From: Chlorella sorokiniana
Lineage: Eukaryota > Chlorophyta > Trebouxiophyceae > Chlorellales > Chlorellaceae
Direction of reading: 5' to 3'
Assembly: GCA_025917655.1 (NCBI GenBank)
Contig: CP084614.1
Coordinates: forward strand, 1,612,001 to 1,676,000
DNA length: 64,000 nucleotides
Below the pieces are notes generated by a model. That model made no database searches. It saw nothing but the letters and a program-made list of their open reading frames with translations, and was not told where the DNA came from. Every line of letters begins with the position of its first letter. Positions within the stretch are counted from its first letter, which is position 1. Position numbers and translations under genes: made by a program. This document shows, piece by piece, positions 1 to 17,237 of this stretch.

Positions 1-4403
<4,403 letters not shown>

Positions 4404-5245
4404 TGCGGCCGCGGCAGCGCCCGCATTGACGGCCGTTGCGGTGCCCTGCCCTGCCTCGGGGCCCACCACCCTGACCTGCACTTGTACACCTCCCTTTCTG
4501 TCACCACGCGCCTCCTTACTTCACCGGCCCTGCCTGTCATGCACGGCAGCGGCAGTCACTGTCAGGTGTGCGTGCAACAGCATGACGTGAGACAATCCAC
4601 AACGCCAGCAGCTTATGCTTGCCACGTCGGCTGTAAGCTCACTGTTCCAAGCAAGACGGCACGGTTTACACTTGTACCTGTTGGTTATTTGAAGAAGGGT
4701 CTTTGAAAGATGTGGCTGAGGAGCCACACAAGGAGCTAAGGCGGGAAGCTGCCCATTGCAATAGCAGGCAAGGAAACCTATGCCAGCCGCTTGATGAAGG
4801 AGGGTTTGTTTGGACCAGTGCATATGCACGCTAGAGGAGCGTCTACTATGCCCAATGAGCAAAGGCCTCGGAAGACGCCCCGGAAGTTTGCACTCATGGG
4901 TGAGGTTGACTGCGTAAGCGGGCCGCCGACAGTCAACACTGCAGTACGTCCGGACACTCGATGGGGCTGCTGACACGAAGTGGATGCTTTATATTTTAAG
5001 GGACGGAGACATCAGGATCATAATACGGGGTGGGAAGCCAAAATAACGACCCACGCTGCCGCCAACTTCAACCCATGTCCTGCATGCTTTGCATGGACAG
5101 ACGAGGGACAAGCCCACGTCCCACCCTATTTCCTTGCCATCTACGGGCTTAAGGGGCACCCTAGTGCTCGTTAGTTTTGCTAAAACTGCCCTTGGCTCCT
5201 CAGGGCGCTGGCGGTTGAGACCGGCAGCCAGCCGCGCCGCGCAGT
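4404..5245. other. Intergenic region between MCM6 and cyclin A
   Basis: This holds the MCM6 3' UTR and the presumed cyclin promoter and 5' UTR. A TGTAA motif at 4632-4636 is the best candidate poly(A) signal for MCM6. The stretch is less GC-rich than the genes and I see no convincing coding exon in it. Confidence 0.6.
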
Positions 5246-7677
5246 ATGCAGCAGGGCAGCTCCCTGATGGCCATGCCGCCTTACTTCAACGTGCTTGACG
5301 GAGTGGTGGGGCCGCGGGGCGGCAAGAGGGGCGCAGACCAGGTGAGTGACCAGTTTGGGCGGCAAACCGAGTTTTAAGCGTGCCCTTGCCAGGGCGCCCA
5401 CTCCCGTCCCTCCTCGTTTCAGCAAGCAAGTCTGAAGGTTGGGTTAATGCCATGCCTTGCTAACCCTCTGCCTGCAGGTGATGGATCAAAACAAGAAGCG
5501 GGCCGCTTTCGACGACATCACCAACCAGTTCGCGGAAGCAGAGGCCTTAGATGCGGTGAGATGTCGGCCCGGGCGCGAATACAGGCCGACGACGGTCCCC
5601 ACCGTCCCCACCAGGGGCACCTGCCAGCCGCTCGTTCCTGCCGCCGCCGCCGTCGGCTGCAGCAAAGCAGTCAGGATGCTGGGTGCCAGTCTGATCCAGT
5701 CTACCATTTGCCTGGAGGAACAGTGCCGGATTCAGCATCTGACTACTTTTAGGATGGCCGCCAAGCGTGGCTATGAGGCGCCCAGCTTTGCGTCCGGCGC
5801 CATCGTGCCCAGCTCATCTGTTGCATTTGCTGCCACTTCACGCGCAGGAGCACGACGCAGACCCCAGCACTGTGGCGCCGGGCGCAGGCTGCACTTACTC
5901 GCAGCAGCACAACCAGCTGCAGCACCCTGCGGGATACGCCGAGGTGGGTGGCCCACGCGGCTGCCCACCCGCTCTCTGGCTGTCCGTGGCTGTCCCTCAC
6001 ACATGTGGCCGCTGCAGCGCCCTCCCTCTGCCCTCACCCAACAGCCGCCCCTCACCCCTGCCACGGCTCCCACCCCTCCACGCAGGGCCCCTGCGGCGGT
6101 TCATGCCTGCCCTACTCTGCGCTGCCGGGCTTCAGCCTGGGCCCGGTGCCGTCGGCCCGCCCCTGCCGGCCCGCCCACGTGGACATCGACCGAGACGACC
6201 ACGACGACCCCATGGCCTGCGCCACCTACGTCAACGACATCTTCGACTACCTGCGAGAGAGCGAGGTGCGGCCTGCGCTGCCCCCGGCTGCACACCGGAG
6301 CACCGCACTCGGGCGGGAGTGCCGCGCTCGCCGCCGCCCCGCTCGCAAGGCTCCGCCCCCTGCCCATCCTCCACCATTGTGCCTGCCTGCCTGCCTGCCT
6401 GCCCGCAGCTCAAGCGCCGCCCCACCACCACCTACATGGAGTCTGTCCAGTCGGACATCAACCCTATGATGCGCTCCATCCTGCTCGACTGGCTGGTGGA
6501 GGTGGGGCAGGAGTACCGCCTCACCTCCGACACCCTCTTCCTCTCCGCCGCCTACATCGACCGCTTCCTGTCGCTTGTGGACGTGAAGCGCAACCGGCTG
6601 CAGCTGGTGGGCGTCACCGCCATGCTGGTGGCCAGCAAGTACGAGGAGATCTACGCGCCCCAGGTGGAGGAGTTCTGCTACATCACAGACAACACCTACA
6701 CGCGGGAGCAGGTGCGGCGGCGCCGCCTGCCGCGCCGCCTGCTGCCGTGCCGTGCGTGCCAAGGGAACCGCCGACTGGCTGGCCCTGAGCGTTGGCGGCA
6801 CCAGCCCCCACCGGCCACCTGCGCGCCCCTCCTCCCCAGGTGCTGGACATGGAGCGCGAGCTTCTGCGGGTGCTGGACTTTGACCTGACCCAGCCCACGA
6901 TCAAGACCTTCCTGCGGCGCTACATCAAGGCCGCGTCTGGTGCGTGCCGATCGCTGCTGCTGCCGCTCGCCACGGCGGCACGCCGCCGCCGCCTGCGCGG
7001 CCCACCTCCTCCACACCCTCCTGCCTGTGCCTGCTGCCTCGGTCCCGCACTCTTCGCTGAGGCTGCCCAGCTCGTGCCCTGCTGCTCATGGCTTGCGCAC
7101 CGCCTCTGCTCTTTGGAGTTTTCTATTATATACTTTGATGGTCAAAAGAGTACACAGTGAGGTAGCCTGCTCCCCTGCACCCCGTGCTGCTGCAGGCGAG
7201 ATCCCGCTGACCGTGACCTTTGAGTACCTGTGCTCTTACCTGGCGGAGCTCACCCTGCTGGAGTACCCCATGCTCAACTACCTGCCCTCCACCGTGGCCG
7301 CCTCCTGCGTCAGCGTGGCCCTCTACATCCTGTTCCACGCCCACCCCAACTGCCGCACCTGGTCCAACACGCTGACCCACTACTCGGGCTACCTGCCGCG
7401 GGACCTGCACCACTGCGCGCAGGTGGGCACGGGGTGGGCCTGTGGCCGGGGCTGCCTGGCACGCACCCACCCGCTGACTGGGCAGAATCAACCATGCCGA
7501 CCGCCTCACGCACCACCCCTCTGCCCACCTGTCACACCGCAGGCGGTGCACCAGCTTTTTGTGCAGGCCAAGACCTCCAACCTGCCCGCAGCGCGTGAGA
7601 AGTACGCGCAGCCCAAGTTCGCGCAGGTCTCCTCGCTGGGCTGCCCCACCTCCCTGCCAGACTGGATGTTTTTGTAG
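5246..7677 (+). CDS. CYCA: A-type cyclin
   Basis: Mitotic A-type cyclin, the regulatory partner of a CDK acting in S/G2. Eight exons splice in phase: 5246-5341, 5478-5555, 5848-5943, 6086-6265, 6409-6711, 6840-6939, 7196-7422 and 7543-7677. The start is the ATG opening [16 protein letters not shown]. The cyclin_N box carries [18 protein letters not shown] and YIDRFLS, then [13 protein letters not shown]. The cyclin_C box carries [18 protein letters not shown], followed by [13 protein letters not shown] and REKYAQPKF. The YLAEL/LLEY and HYSGY signatures are those of A-type, not B-type, plant cyclins. An N-terminal [11 protein letters not shown] resembles the region around the destruction box, with Phe where Leu is expected. 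A methionine-led open stretch at 5755-5830 falls inside intron 2 and is out of phase. TGTAA at 8246-8250 may be the poly(A) signal. Confidence 0.95.
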
Positions 7678-9051
7678 GCCCACCCGCCGCGCGTGCCAAC
7701 TGCGGCAATCTACCAGATGTAGAGGCGGCAGCGGGTGGCTGCGGGTGGCATTGGCGCTGTGAGAGCACCTTTGTCCCCGCCACCCCCCTTCCCTTCCCCT
7801 CCCGCTTCTTCCCCCCTTGCTGTTTTGATCGCTGTGCCGTGGCAATGAAGCGCCAGCGGCAGAACTAGGTAGCTTTAACTTAACCGCCCATTGAACCTGT
7901 TGACGCCCGTTGCGGGACCCACGGCCAAGTCTGCCTGTTGCGCGTGCTTGCCGAAGTTTGCTGCGTCGGCTCCCAGCCATGATGGTTGCACGTAGGCCTC
8001 CGCTGCTATGCTAGACAGACTTTTATTATCCCTTGCTGGGATGTTCTGCAATTCCTGCAACTTGATCCCCCACACCCTTCCAAGGAACATGTTTGTTTTT
8101 GAATGCTGCCATGCCTTTTTCCCCTTCGCTTCTCTGCCACTGTACTCTCTGCCTCGTTGGTGATTGTGTCATGGTCCTGCCCAGTTTATCTTCCCCTCCC
8201 CGTTTGTTGTCTCTCTCTGTTCCCCCCCCTCCATTGTACAGCCCCTGTAACTGGCCCACAATCTTCCAGTCACAGTCCCGCTGGTGCTGCCAACCGTGAA
8301 ACAAGGGCCTTTTGGCGTCTGTATTCACTACAGGCCCCGTGTTTCAAACGTTTTGCATCTGGTGGACTGAGCATTGGGGAGGCTAAGGCAGGATCCAGGG
8401 TAGGCAGATTAGAAAAGCGGCGGACAGAAGCAGCACTTGGCTTGCTGGCTGGCTGAAATCAGGCACTTGGCTAACGAACTGCTGCAATGCAGGCACAACG
8501 GGAAACAGAAGCTGGCAAAGGATGAAAAGACATGTCTGTTAACCATGGAAGGGCCAGAACGTAAAGTGGGAAAATGAAAGGGAGCGCCGCTCGCTCCCTG
8601 CCGGCGGCAGCCGCAGAGAACCCCAACGGTACATTGCCAGTGGTCGTCGGTGGTGTGCCTATCAAAGCGGGGCCAAGCCCGGCAAGGTGCTTGACGTGCT
8701 GTCAAGATATCTGAATGTGGTTGGGCCGTTGGGCAGATACGAGTACATGCGTTGATCAACCGCTGGCGTGGCGGCGTCATGCCCGGGATGTGGCGACAAG
8801 TGGCGCGGGCGCCCTGCCAGAGGGCGGGTCGGCAAAGTCCAGGGCACGAGGGGCTGTGCTGCGTGTGGGGCAGGTGCTGCCCGAGCCACGCCTGCGGGGG
8901 CATGCGGCCAGCATGGCACGCCGTCAAGCAGGCACACGTGCCCGCCCAGGCAGGGAGAGGCAAGTGGGGCACAGCTCTCCAGGCCTTTGCGCTGCCCATG
9001 CCTCCCGACAGAGCTTACCCTGCGGCTGGTGCTCGCGCGCCTCGCGCCAGC
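7678..9051. other. Convergent intergenic region: 3' UTRs of cyclin A and the F-box gene
   Basis: The cyclin gene (+) and the FBS-like gene (-) converge here. The left half is pyrimidine-rich 3' UTR-like sequence with TGTAA at 8246-8250. I find no conserved exon on either strand; open frames here look like composition shadows. Confidence 0.5.
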
Positions 9052-10105
9052 CTAGTCATGACCTGGTGCATGTTGGTACGGGGCGGGGCGGCGCTGGCGC
9101 TCGCCCAGCGCTGGCGGCGCATTGTCCTCCACAGGCCGATGCGGCGTGGAGAAGTTAAAGTGGTAGGCGATGGCGTTGTGCAGCTGCAGTGGGAGGGGGC
9201 GGGTGAGGTGGCTGTGCAAGTGCGCATGTGTTGCCCAGATGAGGGCTGAACCATGTCAGGGAGGCAGGCAGGGCTGCGGCAGGCGTGGGGACCCACCGTG
9301 GAGCGCAGCGCCTTGCACACTTGGAACAGCGGCTTCAGCTCATCGTGGGACAGGAAGCACAGCACCTTGAGCTGGGGCAGGGAGGGAGCGGAGGCACAGC
9401 GCACAGTGAAGGGCGTCTGCACGTCTTCAGCCTCGTCGGCTGCAATGTGGGCGGCTCGTGCGTCGGCTGTTCGGCCAGCCAGAGCTGGATTGGCACAGCA
9501 TGGCAGTGCAGGCCACGCCAGCCGCCTGTGCAGCTGCTGTTCAACCGCCTGAGCTTCTCACCAGCACATCCTCGGGCAAGGATAGCAGGCCCTCTCCCTC
9601 CCGCCGCTCATACGGCCCGCGGTGCTGCGCCTTAGCCTTCTGCCGCTGCAAGTGGCGCTTGCGCTGGGCGAAGATGAGGGGCAGCGTACGCACAGGGACG
9701 TAGGCCTGCGGCATGCCCCTCAGCGCCGCGGGCACCGAGTGGGGACCGCCAGAGGTGCTGCAGGCAGCCCTGGCGAGCGGCGCTGCCCTGGCAGACAAGG
9801 GACCGCTGCCATCGGGTGGGCGCAACCTCAGCTGCTGCTGCAGTTGTCTGCGAGCGTGAGGAAGGCGACAAAGGAGAGGGCGAGCTGAGCGCAGAGGGGG
9901 ACACCAGGCTCGCGCAATGCAAGACTTGGGTGCGTGATCACTTGCTGGCGAACCTGGAACGCGCAGTTGCAGCCCACCTGCTTTGAAGATGAGCGTGCAG
10001 CACGGAGGGAGGTAGCACGGTGACCGCCGTCTTGCGCTTCTTATTGGGGCCGCTGCCCTTGCTGGGGCCCCGGGGAACTCCCCGCTCGTCATCCATGTGC
10101 GCCAT
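9052..10105 (-). CDS. Small F-box protein, plant FBS (F-box stress-induced) type
   Basis: Likely substrate adaptor of an SCF E3 ubiquitin ligase. Four exons join perfectly in phase to 206 residues: 9978-10105, 9562-9847, 9297-9371 and 9052-9183, read on the minus strand. The short F-box is split over two exons: LSLPEDVLV, then LKVLCFLSHDELKPLFQVCK. It is followed by the diagnostic C-terminal HFNFSTP motif. Mid-length F-box followed closely by H-F-x-[FY]-x-T-P is the arrangement of the Arabidopsis FBS1/At1g61340 family, a plant stress-response group. The N-terminus is basic (NKKRKTAV), possibly a nuclear signal. The start could be the first ATG or the one three codons later (MDDERG). Family assignment rests on motif recognition, not alignment. 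Confidence 0.72.
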
Positions 10106-10707
10106 TCCCTGGCGCGGCGGTCTAAGCGACACCTGGGTGAGAGGTTGTTGCGGACGAGTCAAGGGTAGGAGGCTCGAGGGGAACTTGAGCAGCGGGGCGT
10201 CGGAGATGATTAAGCTAGGTTGAATGTGGTGATCACGCGCGAGCCGCGGGCCGAAGGGGGCTGCTGTGCTGCATGCTGTCCGCGGCTGCTGTGGGCTGTC
10301 AGCACCGCAGCGTGTGCATGCAACCTCCTACTGACCCCAGCAGGGGCAGCAGTAAACATTCCGCTTTAGTCACGCCTTTGAAAGGTTCTGACTATCAACC
10401 CGGTGTGCATGCAGGGGTTGTCAAACGCCGCGCTCCGGATGACGGGTCGCTGAGCCAGAGGTTTTCAAGCCAGCCCTCTTGTCTGGTCCCTCAATTCAAA
10501 AAATGGGCATCACATGGCCCCTGATGAAACAGGCACATCGACTGAGAATGCTCAACTATATGACCAGCCTGCCCTGTGCGTCAACCCATCGCATGGAACG
10601 GGCTCCACGTCATGAAGTCTCAGTTGCTGAGGCAGTTTTACACATGTTTACACGGAAGGATTGCATGAGGCAGCCACGTGAATTCACACAGCGCATCCTG
10701 CGACAGC
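10106..10707. other. Intergenic: FBS-like 5' region and POLE2 3' UTR
   Basis: Both flanking genes are on the minus strand. Two reverse-complement TGTAA motifs (10638-10642 and 10648-10652) lie 55-70 bases beyond the POLE2 stop and are good candidates for its poly(A) signal. No other feature is evident. Confidence 0.55.
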
Positions 10708-13238
10708 TCATCCCTCCACTGCCAGCTCAGCCTGCGCCTCCAGCTCCATCGCCTCCTCCCGCTCTGCCAGCTCCGCAGCGCCGCCGCCCTCCTGCTCCTC
10801 TCCTTCATCCTCAGCTTCGTCCTCGGCTGGCTCAACAGCGCACATCTCCGCCTCCCGGCTGATGGGGTTGTAGGCGGCAAAGGTGCCGCAGGCAAGGGAA
10901 CCCTACGCACAGGCGGGCGGGGAGGCTGGGTGCACGGCTGCGGAGCCGCTCTGCGCCCGGGCCCAGCAGTGCCAGCCACGCACACCAGCCCGCCGCGGCG
11001 GTGGCAGCGCACCGGGTTGAGGCAGCTGCAGGAGTCGAACGTGAACTTGGCGCACGGGGCGCTGTCTGCCAGCACCAGCGCGTCTGGCATGGGGTAGAGG
11101 TGCAGGGCGCGGTCGTGCTCCCAGTAGATGGGCTGCAGGTGCGGCAGGCAGGCGCGGCGGGGGCAGGCAGGCGCAGCGGCGTTTGAGCAAGACACTCTGG
11201 CATGCAGAGCAAGCATGTGCTGACCTGGCGGCGGCACCGCGGCTGCTGATGGACAGCGCGGCCTCACCTGGAACTCGAGCGGCACGGGGCACAGGTGGGC
11301 CTGCTGCAGCACCGTGGCGCACACGTGCTCAAACAGCCGCGCGTCGTCCTTGGAGGGCGGCAGGATGGCCAGGCCGCGCATGCGCGCCTGCAGGTTGTCC
11401 CGAAACACCACGATCTCCGACCCGCCGTGGCGCACTCTGGCAGTGGGAGGAGGCGCGGAGAGTGGTTCAGCTGGTTCAGCTGCCGCGCGGGCACAGGGGC
11501 CAGGTGGTGGCCAGCTTGACGGCTGGGGAGCCCCAACCACGCGCTGCCAACCCAGCAAGGCAGCAGCCGGTAGGCTTGGCAGCAGCCCTCACCTGCAGGG
11601 GTTGCTGGCCAGCACCGCCCCCGGCACCGCCTCCAGCAGCGGCCCAGCCACCGCGCGTGGCAGGCCGGGACGCGGCAGGCTGCTGCCGGGGCCGAGGTCG
11701 CCCGGGCCGGGCACCAACACAAACCTGCTGGCCTGCGGGCGGCGCGGCGCGGCTCGGGCCAGCTGTGAGTGCGCAGGCAGACAATCTGCCGCAGGCAAGC
11801 TTCCCAACCGGCTGCTTCACGGCCCTTTACAGAGAGGGGTGGGCCGGTGCGACCTGCACGCCTGTCCCCACCCATGGGTCAACAACGCCGCACAGCAACA
11901 TCAGCGCAGCAGCACATTGCTGCCAGGCGCGCTGGCTCACCCGCAGGGCGGGGTGCGCGTTGATGGCGCGGCCCAGGGCGGCAAAGTGCTCCCTCAGGCG
12001 CGCGTAGTGGGTGTTGGCGGCGTTGGCGTCGTACGACTGGAACGGGCCCAGCAGCACAAACAGCGAGGGCGGCTGATCCAGCTGGCCAAACCCTGGTTGG
12101 CGGCAGGTTCGCGGCGGGGTGAAGGGGAGGGACAGGCAGATCAGTCGCGCACGAGCCGGCCCTCCCAACCCTGCGCTGTCCCGCTGCCCTGCCATCCGCC
12201 CCCCCACCCCCCAGCCCACACAGCCACACCCTCACACACATTGTGCCTCTTCCCCCCACATACCACCGAAACACGCACAGTTGTGCCTCCCTCCCTCCCT
12301 CCCCCTTGCGGCCCCCCACCCTCAAACACGGTGTGCAGGGCGGCGAGCACTTCGGGTCTGTCCAGCCACACATCCGACAGCAGCACCAGGCGGTCCTCGG
12401 GGTGGGCCGCCTCCCAGGCCAGCAGCGAGCGCTCGTCGGGCGGCGCCCCCAAACAGGTCCAGACCCTGCAGCGCGCGCAGGCTGTCGGCCCGCGCCTCGG
12501 GCGGCGGCATGCCCAGCGCATCAACCTGCCGGGCGGGGGAGGGGGAGGGGGGCAAAGGCAGGCGGGCTTGCCGCAGTGGAGAGGACAGGTGAGCCAGCGG
12601 GGCGGGTGCAGCCGCGGCGTTCACGCATCGCAGGCGGCGGCGTGGGAGGCATGCGCGGCCTGGCGCGTCCCCCCGCCGCGGTCCACACCCCGGGCCCCCG
12701 CCTCCCGCGCCCCACCTTGAACACGCCGCTGGCCTGCAGCTCCCCCTGCGCCACCACCAGGCAGTTCTGGGTGAACACCCCCATCGTCTGCTCCGCATCG
12801 GACAGGTCCACGGGCAGCCGAGCCGACATGTCCTCCAGAGCGTACCGCCCCTCCTCGGGCTGCACAGGGCCAGTGCCGCGCGCGCCAAAGCTCAGGCAGC
12901 AGGCAACGGCCAGCAGCTCGGGGGCCGGCCGACGAGAAGCGGCTTCAGCCAGCATGTCGGAGCTGGCTGCCCCCGCACGCGCTGGGCCAGCGAGCCGCGC
13001 TTCCTGGCCTGGCCGCCGCCGCGGCTTGCCTGTGTGAGGAAGCCCATCACGTAGCGCGTCTCCCCGTCACCCCCAGCATCGACTTGAGCTCGCTGAGCTC
13101 GCACTCGCTGGAGCCCTCGCCGCCGCCCAGCCCCGCAAAGCGCGCGGGGCGGAAGATGCGGTTGCGCTTGAGCCGCTGCTGCACCAGGTGGTACCGGTCC
13201 TGGTACAGGCGCACCTTGCTCTGGGGAGGGTGTGTGTC

Positions 13239-13275
<37 letters not shown>

Positions 13276-13909
13276 TGGTGTGGGGGGGGCACGGTGCGGT
13301 TCACAGACAGGGTGGCAAGCATTTCCCAGGAGTAACCAGCTTGGCGGCAGGAGCCCCACCGGGTCCTTCCCCCAGCCGACGCACCTTGGCGTCCGCCTGC
13401 AGCTGCGGCTGCGCCGCCGAGCGGTAGAAGAGCTTGCGCAGCGGGTCGTATGTGATGCGGGGCACGGCAAAGGCGTCGATCACTTGCACCATGTCCTGCT
13501 GGCCGCCCTGCCCCTCCAGCGCCGCCAGAGCGCCCTCCAGCAGCGCACGGGTCACGCGCCGCTCGTCGCTGGCTGCATGCCGTGGGTGCAGGCGCCGCAC
13601 ACAGGGTCAGGGGGAAGGATGCTGGCATGGCTGGCGCAGCAAAGCTGCATGGTGCCGTCTGCCACCCTGTTGGCAGACCCAGCACGCCGCTCAGCTGCCG
13701 CCGGCTGTTCCGACCAGGGTTGCCCGTTCAATCCAGCGCAGCTTACCTGTTTCAATCTCATCGATCAAGCTGTGTACAAACTCCTCAGGGTCTGGCACGT
13801 CCTGCACAACCTGCACAAGCTGCTCGAGGGCCTGCGGGTCCAGCTGAATGCCGCTGGTCCTGAACTGCTTCTGCAACCAAAGCTTGGTGGCCCGCAACTG
13901 TTCCTGCAT
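10708..13909 (-). CDS. POLE2: DNA polymerase epsilon subunit 2 (B subunit)
   Basis: Non-catalytic B subunit (Dpb2) of the leading-strand polymerase epsilon; it also contacts the CMG helicase. The start is the ATG of MQEQLRATKLWLQKQF; the upstream in-frame GTG is not needed. Recognisable blocks in order: FVHSLIDEIETG; VIDAFAVPRITYDPLRKLFY; LYQDRYHLVQQRLKRN; YVMGFLTQ, then PEEGRYALEDMSARLPVDLS (OB fold); a calcineurin-like phosphoesterase-fold section with RLVLLSDVWLDRPEV, LFVLLGPFQSY, FVLVPGPGDLGP and VLASNPCR; VRHGGSEIVVFRDNLQARM; and YPMPDALVLADSAPCAKF. It ends in an acidic Glu-rich tail, unusual in length. One frame break sits in a G run near 13070. The intron at 12860-13029 appears to use a GC donor. 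The metallophosphatase metal ligands are not conserved, as usual for B subunits. Confidence 0.95.
13241..13274. repeat. (TG)n microsatellite
   Basis: Uninterrupted TG dinucleotides, about 17 units, inside a POLE2 intron; on the coding strand it is a CA tract close to a splice acceptor. Confidence 0.95.
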
Positions 13910-14277
13910 GTCGCCTTTTGTATCCACCAGCTCAGCGGTTCATGTGAAGTGCAGGCTGCCCCATGACTCGTGAGACGTCTCAGGGCGTTTACAAATGTTG
14001 TGATCAATGTAGAATCCGCCTACAAAGGGCGAATCTCACAGTTCTTTCAAACCCCACATGCAGGGTGGTGATGTGGCGGCGAGGAGGCGCCGCTGTTGAA
14101 TAGCCCAGGCCTGCTTGATGGCCGGTTGGCTTGATCTTTGTTGCAGTTTTGTTTGCATCATACAAAGTGATGTATTAGGCATGAAATAAGCTTATGCCGC
14201 TGCTGACAAGCCAAGTCCGCTCGCCGGTGTTCTGGGCCTCTACAAAGCTTGATAGAGGCTTCACGCGCATCTTAACA
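13910..14277. promoter_or_regulatory. Divergent promoter region, POLE2 / nucleoside hydrolase
   Basis: Only 368 bases separate the two start codons of divergently transcribed genes. The stretch is AT-richer than its flanks (for example 14130-14200) and holds no coding exon, so both promoters must sit here. I cannot point to a specific TATA box with confidence. Confidence 0.5.
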
Positions 14278-15875
14278 ATGTGCGCCGCAAAAAAGAAGCT
14301 GTGGGTTGACGTGGATGTGGGAGTAGATGACGCGCAGGTAGGCCCGCCCTCTGCCGCCGACGTTCTGGCTCGCCGCCATCTCTCGCATGCCTGACTTGCT
14401 GCGGTGGTTTGCAGGGCCTGCTGCTGGCCTTAGCGCACCCAGATGTGGAGGTGATGGGCATATCAGCAGTGCACGGCAACGTGGCTGTGCAGCGCGTGGG
14501 GCAGAACATCGCGAGAGTTCTGACGCTGTGCGGGCGCCTCGACATCCCTTTCTATCTGGGAGCTGACGAGCCGCTGGTGGCTCCCGCTATGGATGCCTCC
14601 TTCGTGAGTCCAGCCACGCTTGACAGCGGGCTGCAATGAGGCTGCTGGAGCGGGCCATGGCAGCATCTCGTGCCACGCCACGCGAAGGCAGCAAGGCCTT
14701 TGCCCACTGCCTCACCACCTGCCAGCCGTGCACGCTGCAGTTCCACGGCCAGGATGGGCTGGGAGACGTGCCTCACGTGGCCCCCGCCTACGCCGACCTG
14801 CAGCTGCAGCCCCAATCGGGGCATGCTGCTGTGCACCTGGCCCGCGCTGCCCAGGTGCAGTGGCGCAGCTGCTGCGTGGGCTGCTCGACGCCTTTGCTGT
14901 GCCTGCCCAGGACAGACCTTTCATTGCGCACCAGTCGACGGATGGTATCTGCGGCAATCCTGCGCTGCAGGAGCAGGAGGGCGAGCTCACAGTGGTGGCC
15001 ACCGGCCCTCTGACCAACATAGCCCTGGCAGCCAAGGTTGACGAGCAGTTTGCGCAGAGAGGTGCGTGCGGCTTCTGCCGGGCCCCTGGGCGCTGACGGG
15101 CCGGGTGCTTCCCCGCCCATAGCACGCCGACCGCCGCTGGCAGCACCCGGCTCATGCTGCGGGAACCCCATGCTGCAGTGGGGCGCCTGGTGGTGATGGG
15201 GGAGCCGAGGCGGCAGGCAACGTGACGCCCACCGCCGAATACAACTTTCACTGCGACCCCGAGGCGGCGCACGTGGTGCTGCGCAAGCTCCCCTGCACCC
15301 TGGTTTCGTGGGACTGCACGGTGCGCCACGCGCTGCCCTGGGCCTGGGTCGACGCCTGGCTGGACAAGCCCACGCCCAAGGCGGCCTTCATGGCGGCGGC
15401 CATGGCCAAGAGCGTGGCGTACGAAAAGGAGCGGGATGCGGGCGCGGGCTGGATCGCGTGCGACCCGCTGGCCTTTGCCGTGGCGGTGTGCGACGAAGCG
15501 CTGCTGGCAGCTGAGCCGCGGCACTGCACCGTGGAGCTGCAGGTGGGACGCGTGGGGGCGTGGGGGCGCGGGGGGCACCGGGCCATACCGCCGAGCAGCA
15601 TTTGGCATAGTCAGCTTGCAGCCTGTACCTCATTGGTTCGCGTTTCTGTCAATGGTTTGCTGAGGAAATGCGTTGCATTGTGCCTGTTGCTTGACTTGCG
15701 ATGCTCCGCACAGTTGCCTCCCTATTCCCCTGATGCGGAGCAGGGCTCCCTCACCCGTGGCATGAGCGTGTTTCAGGAGCCGGGCGGCAAGCGCGGGCTG
15801 GTGGCCAATGTGCAGCTCGTGCGGCGGGTGTGCATGGAGCGGTTCAAGGCGCTGATGGAGGCAGCAACAGACTGA
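14278..15875 (+). CDS. Inosine-uridine preferring nucleoside hydrolase
   Basis: Hydrolyses ribonucleosides to base and ribose in purine/pyrimidine salvage (plant NSH/URH family). Exon 1 is 14278-14337 (20 codons, MCAAKKKLWVDVDVGVDDAQ), holding the metal-binding D-x-D-x-G-x-D-D motif. It is followed by GLLLALAHPDVEVMGIS with GNV. Later blocks are HGQDGLGDVP, GELTVVATGPLTNIALA, RLVVMGGAEAAGNVTPTAEY and NFHCDPEAAHVVL, then CDPLAFAVA, carrying the late active-site Asp region. The protein ends MERFKALMEAATD. The GG of VVMGG requires one extra G at about 15196-15200, another apparent homopolymer frame break. Length is near the usual 310-330 residues. TGTAA at 16016-16020 follows the stop. Confidence 0.93.
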
Positions 15876-16015
15876 CCGCAGCCCTCCCTCCCATCAGCCT
15901 GGCCGCCATGAGTGATGCGGGTGCAGGGCATGGAATTTAAACGTATATTGCAATCGTGACTGAGAGAAGTGTTGGCAGTGATTCACTGAACATGAGACAT
16001 TGCAGTTTGGGATGC

Positions 16016-16020
16016 TGTAA
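16016..16020 (+). terminator. Candidate TGTAA poly(A) signal of the nucleoside hydrolase gene
   Basis: TGTAA lies 141 bases after the stop codon, in the short gap where this gene converges on the Nudix gene. TGTAA is the common green-algal polyadenylation signal. Confidence 0.55.
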
Positions 16021-16049
16021 GCACTGCACCAACCAAGCAGCACTGGGCA

Positions 16050-17237
<1,188 letters not shown>

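Noticed and set aside
5753-5847. Possible extra cyclin exon ([16 protein letters not shown])
   Set aside because: Out of phase with the upstream exon (immediate TGA in the required frame), while skipping it gives a perfectly phased join 5555 to 5848.
13241-13274. TG run considered as telomere-like or Z-DNA regulatory element
   Set aside because: It is a simple intronic microsatellite; other CA/TG runs (for example near 39845, 40535 and 61460) are similar and unremarkable.
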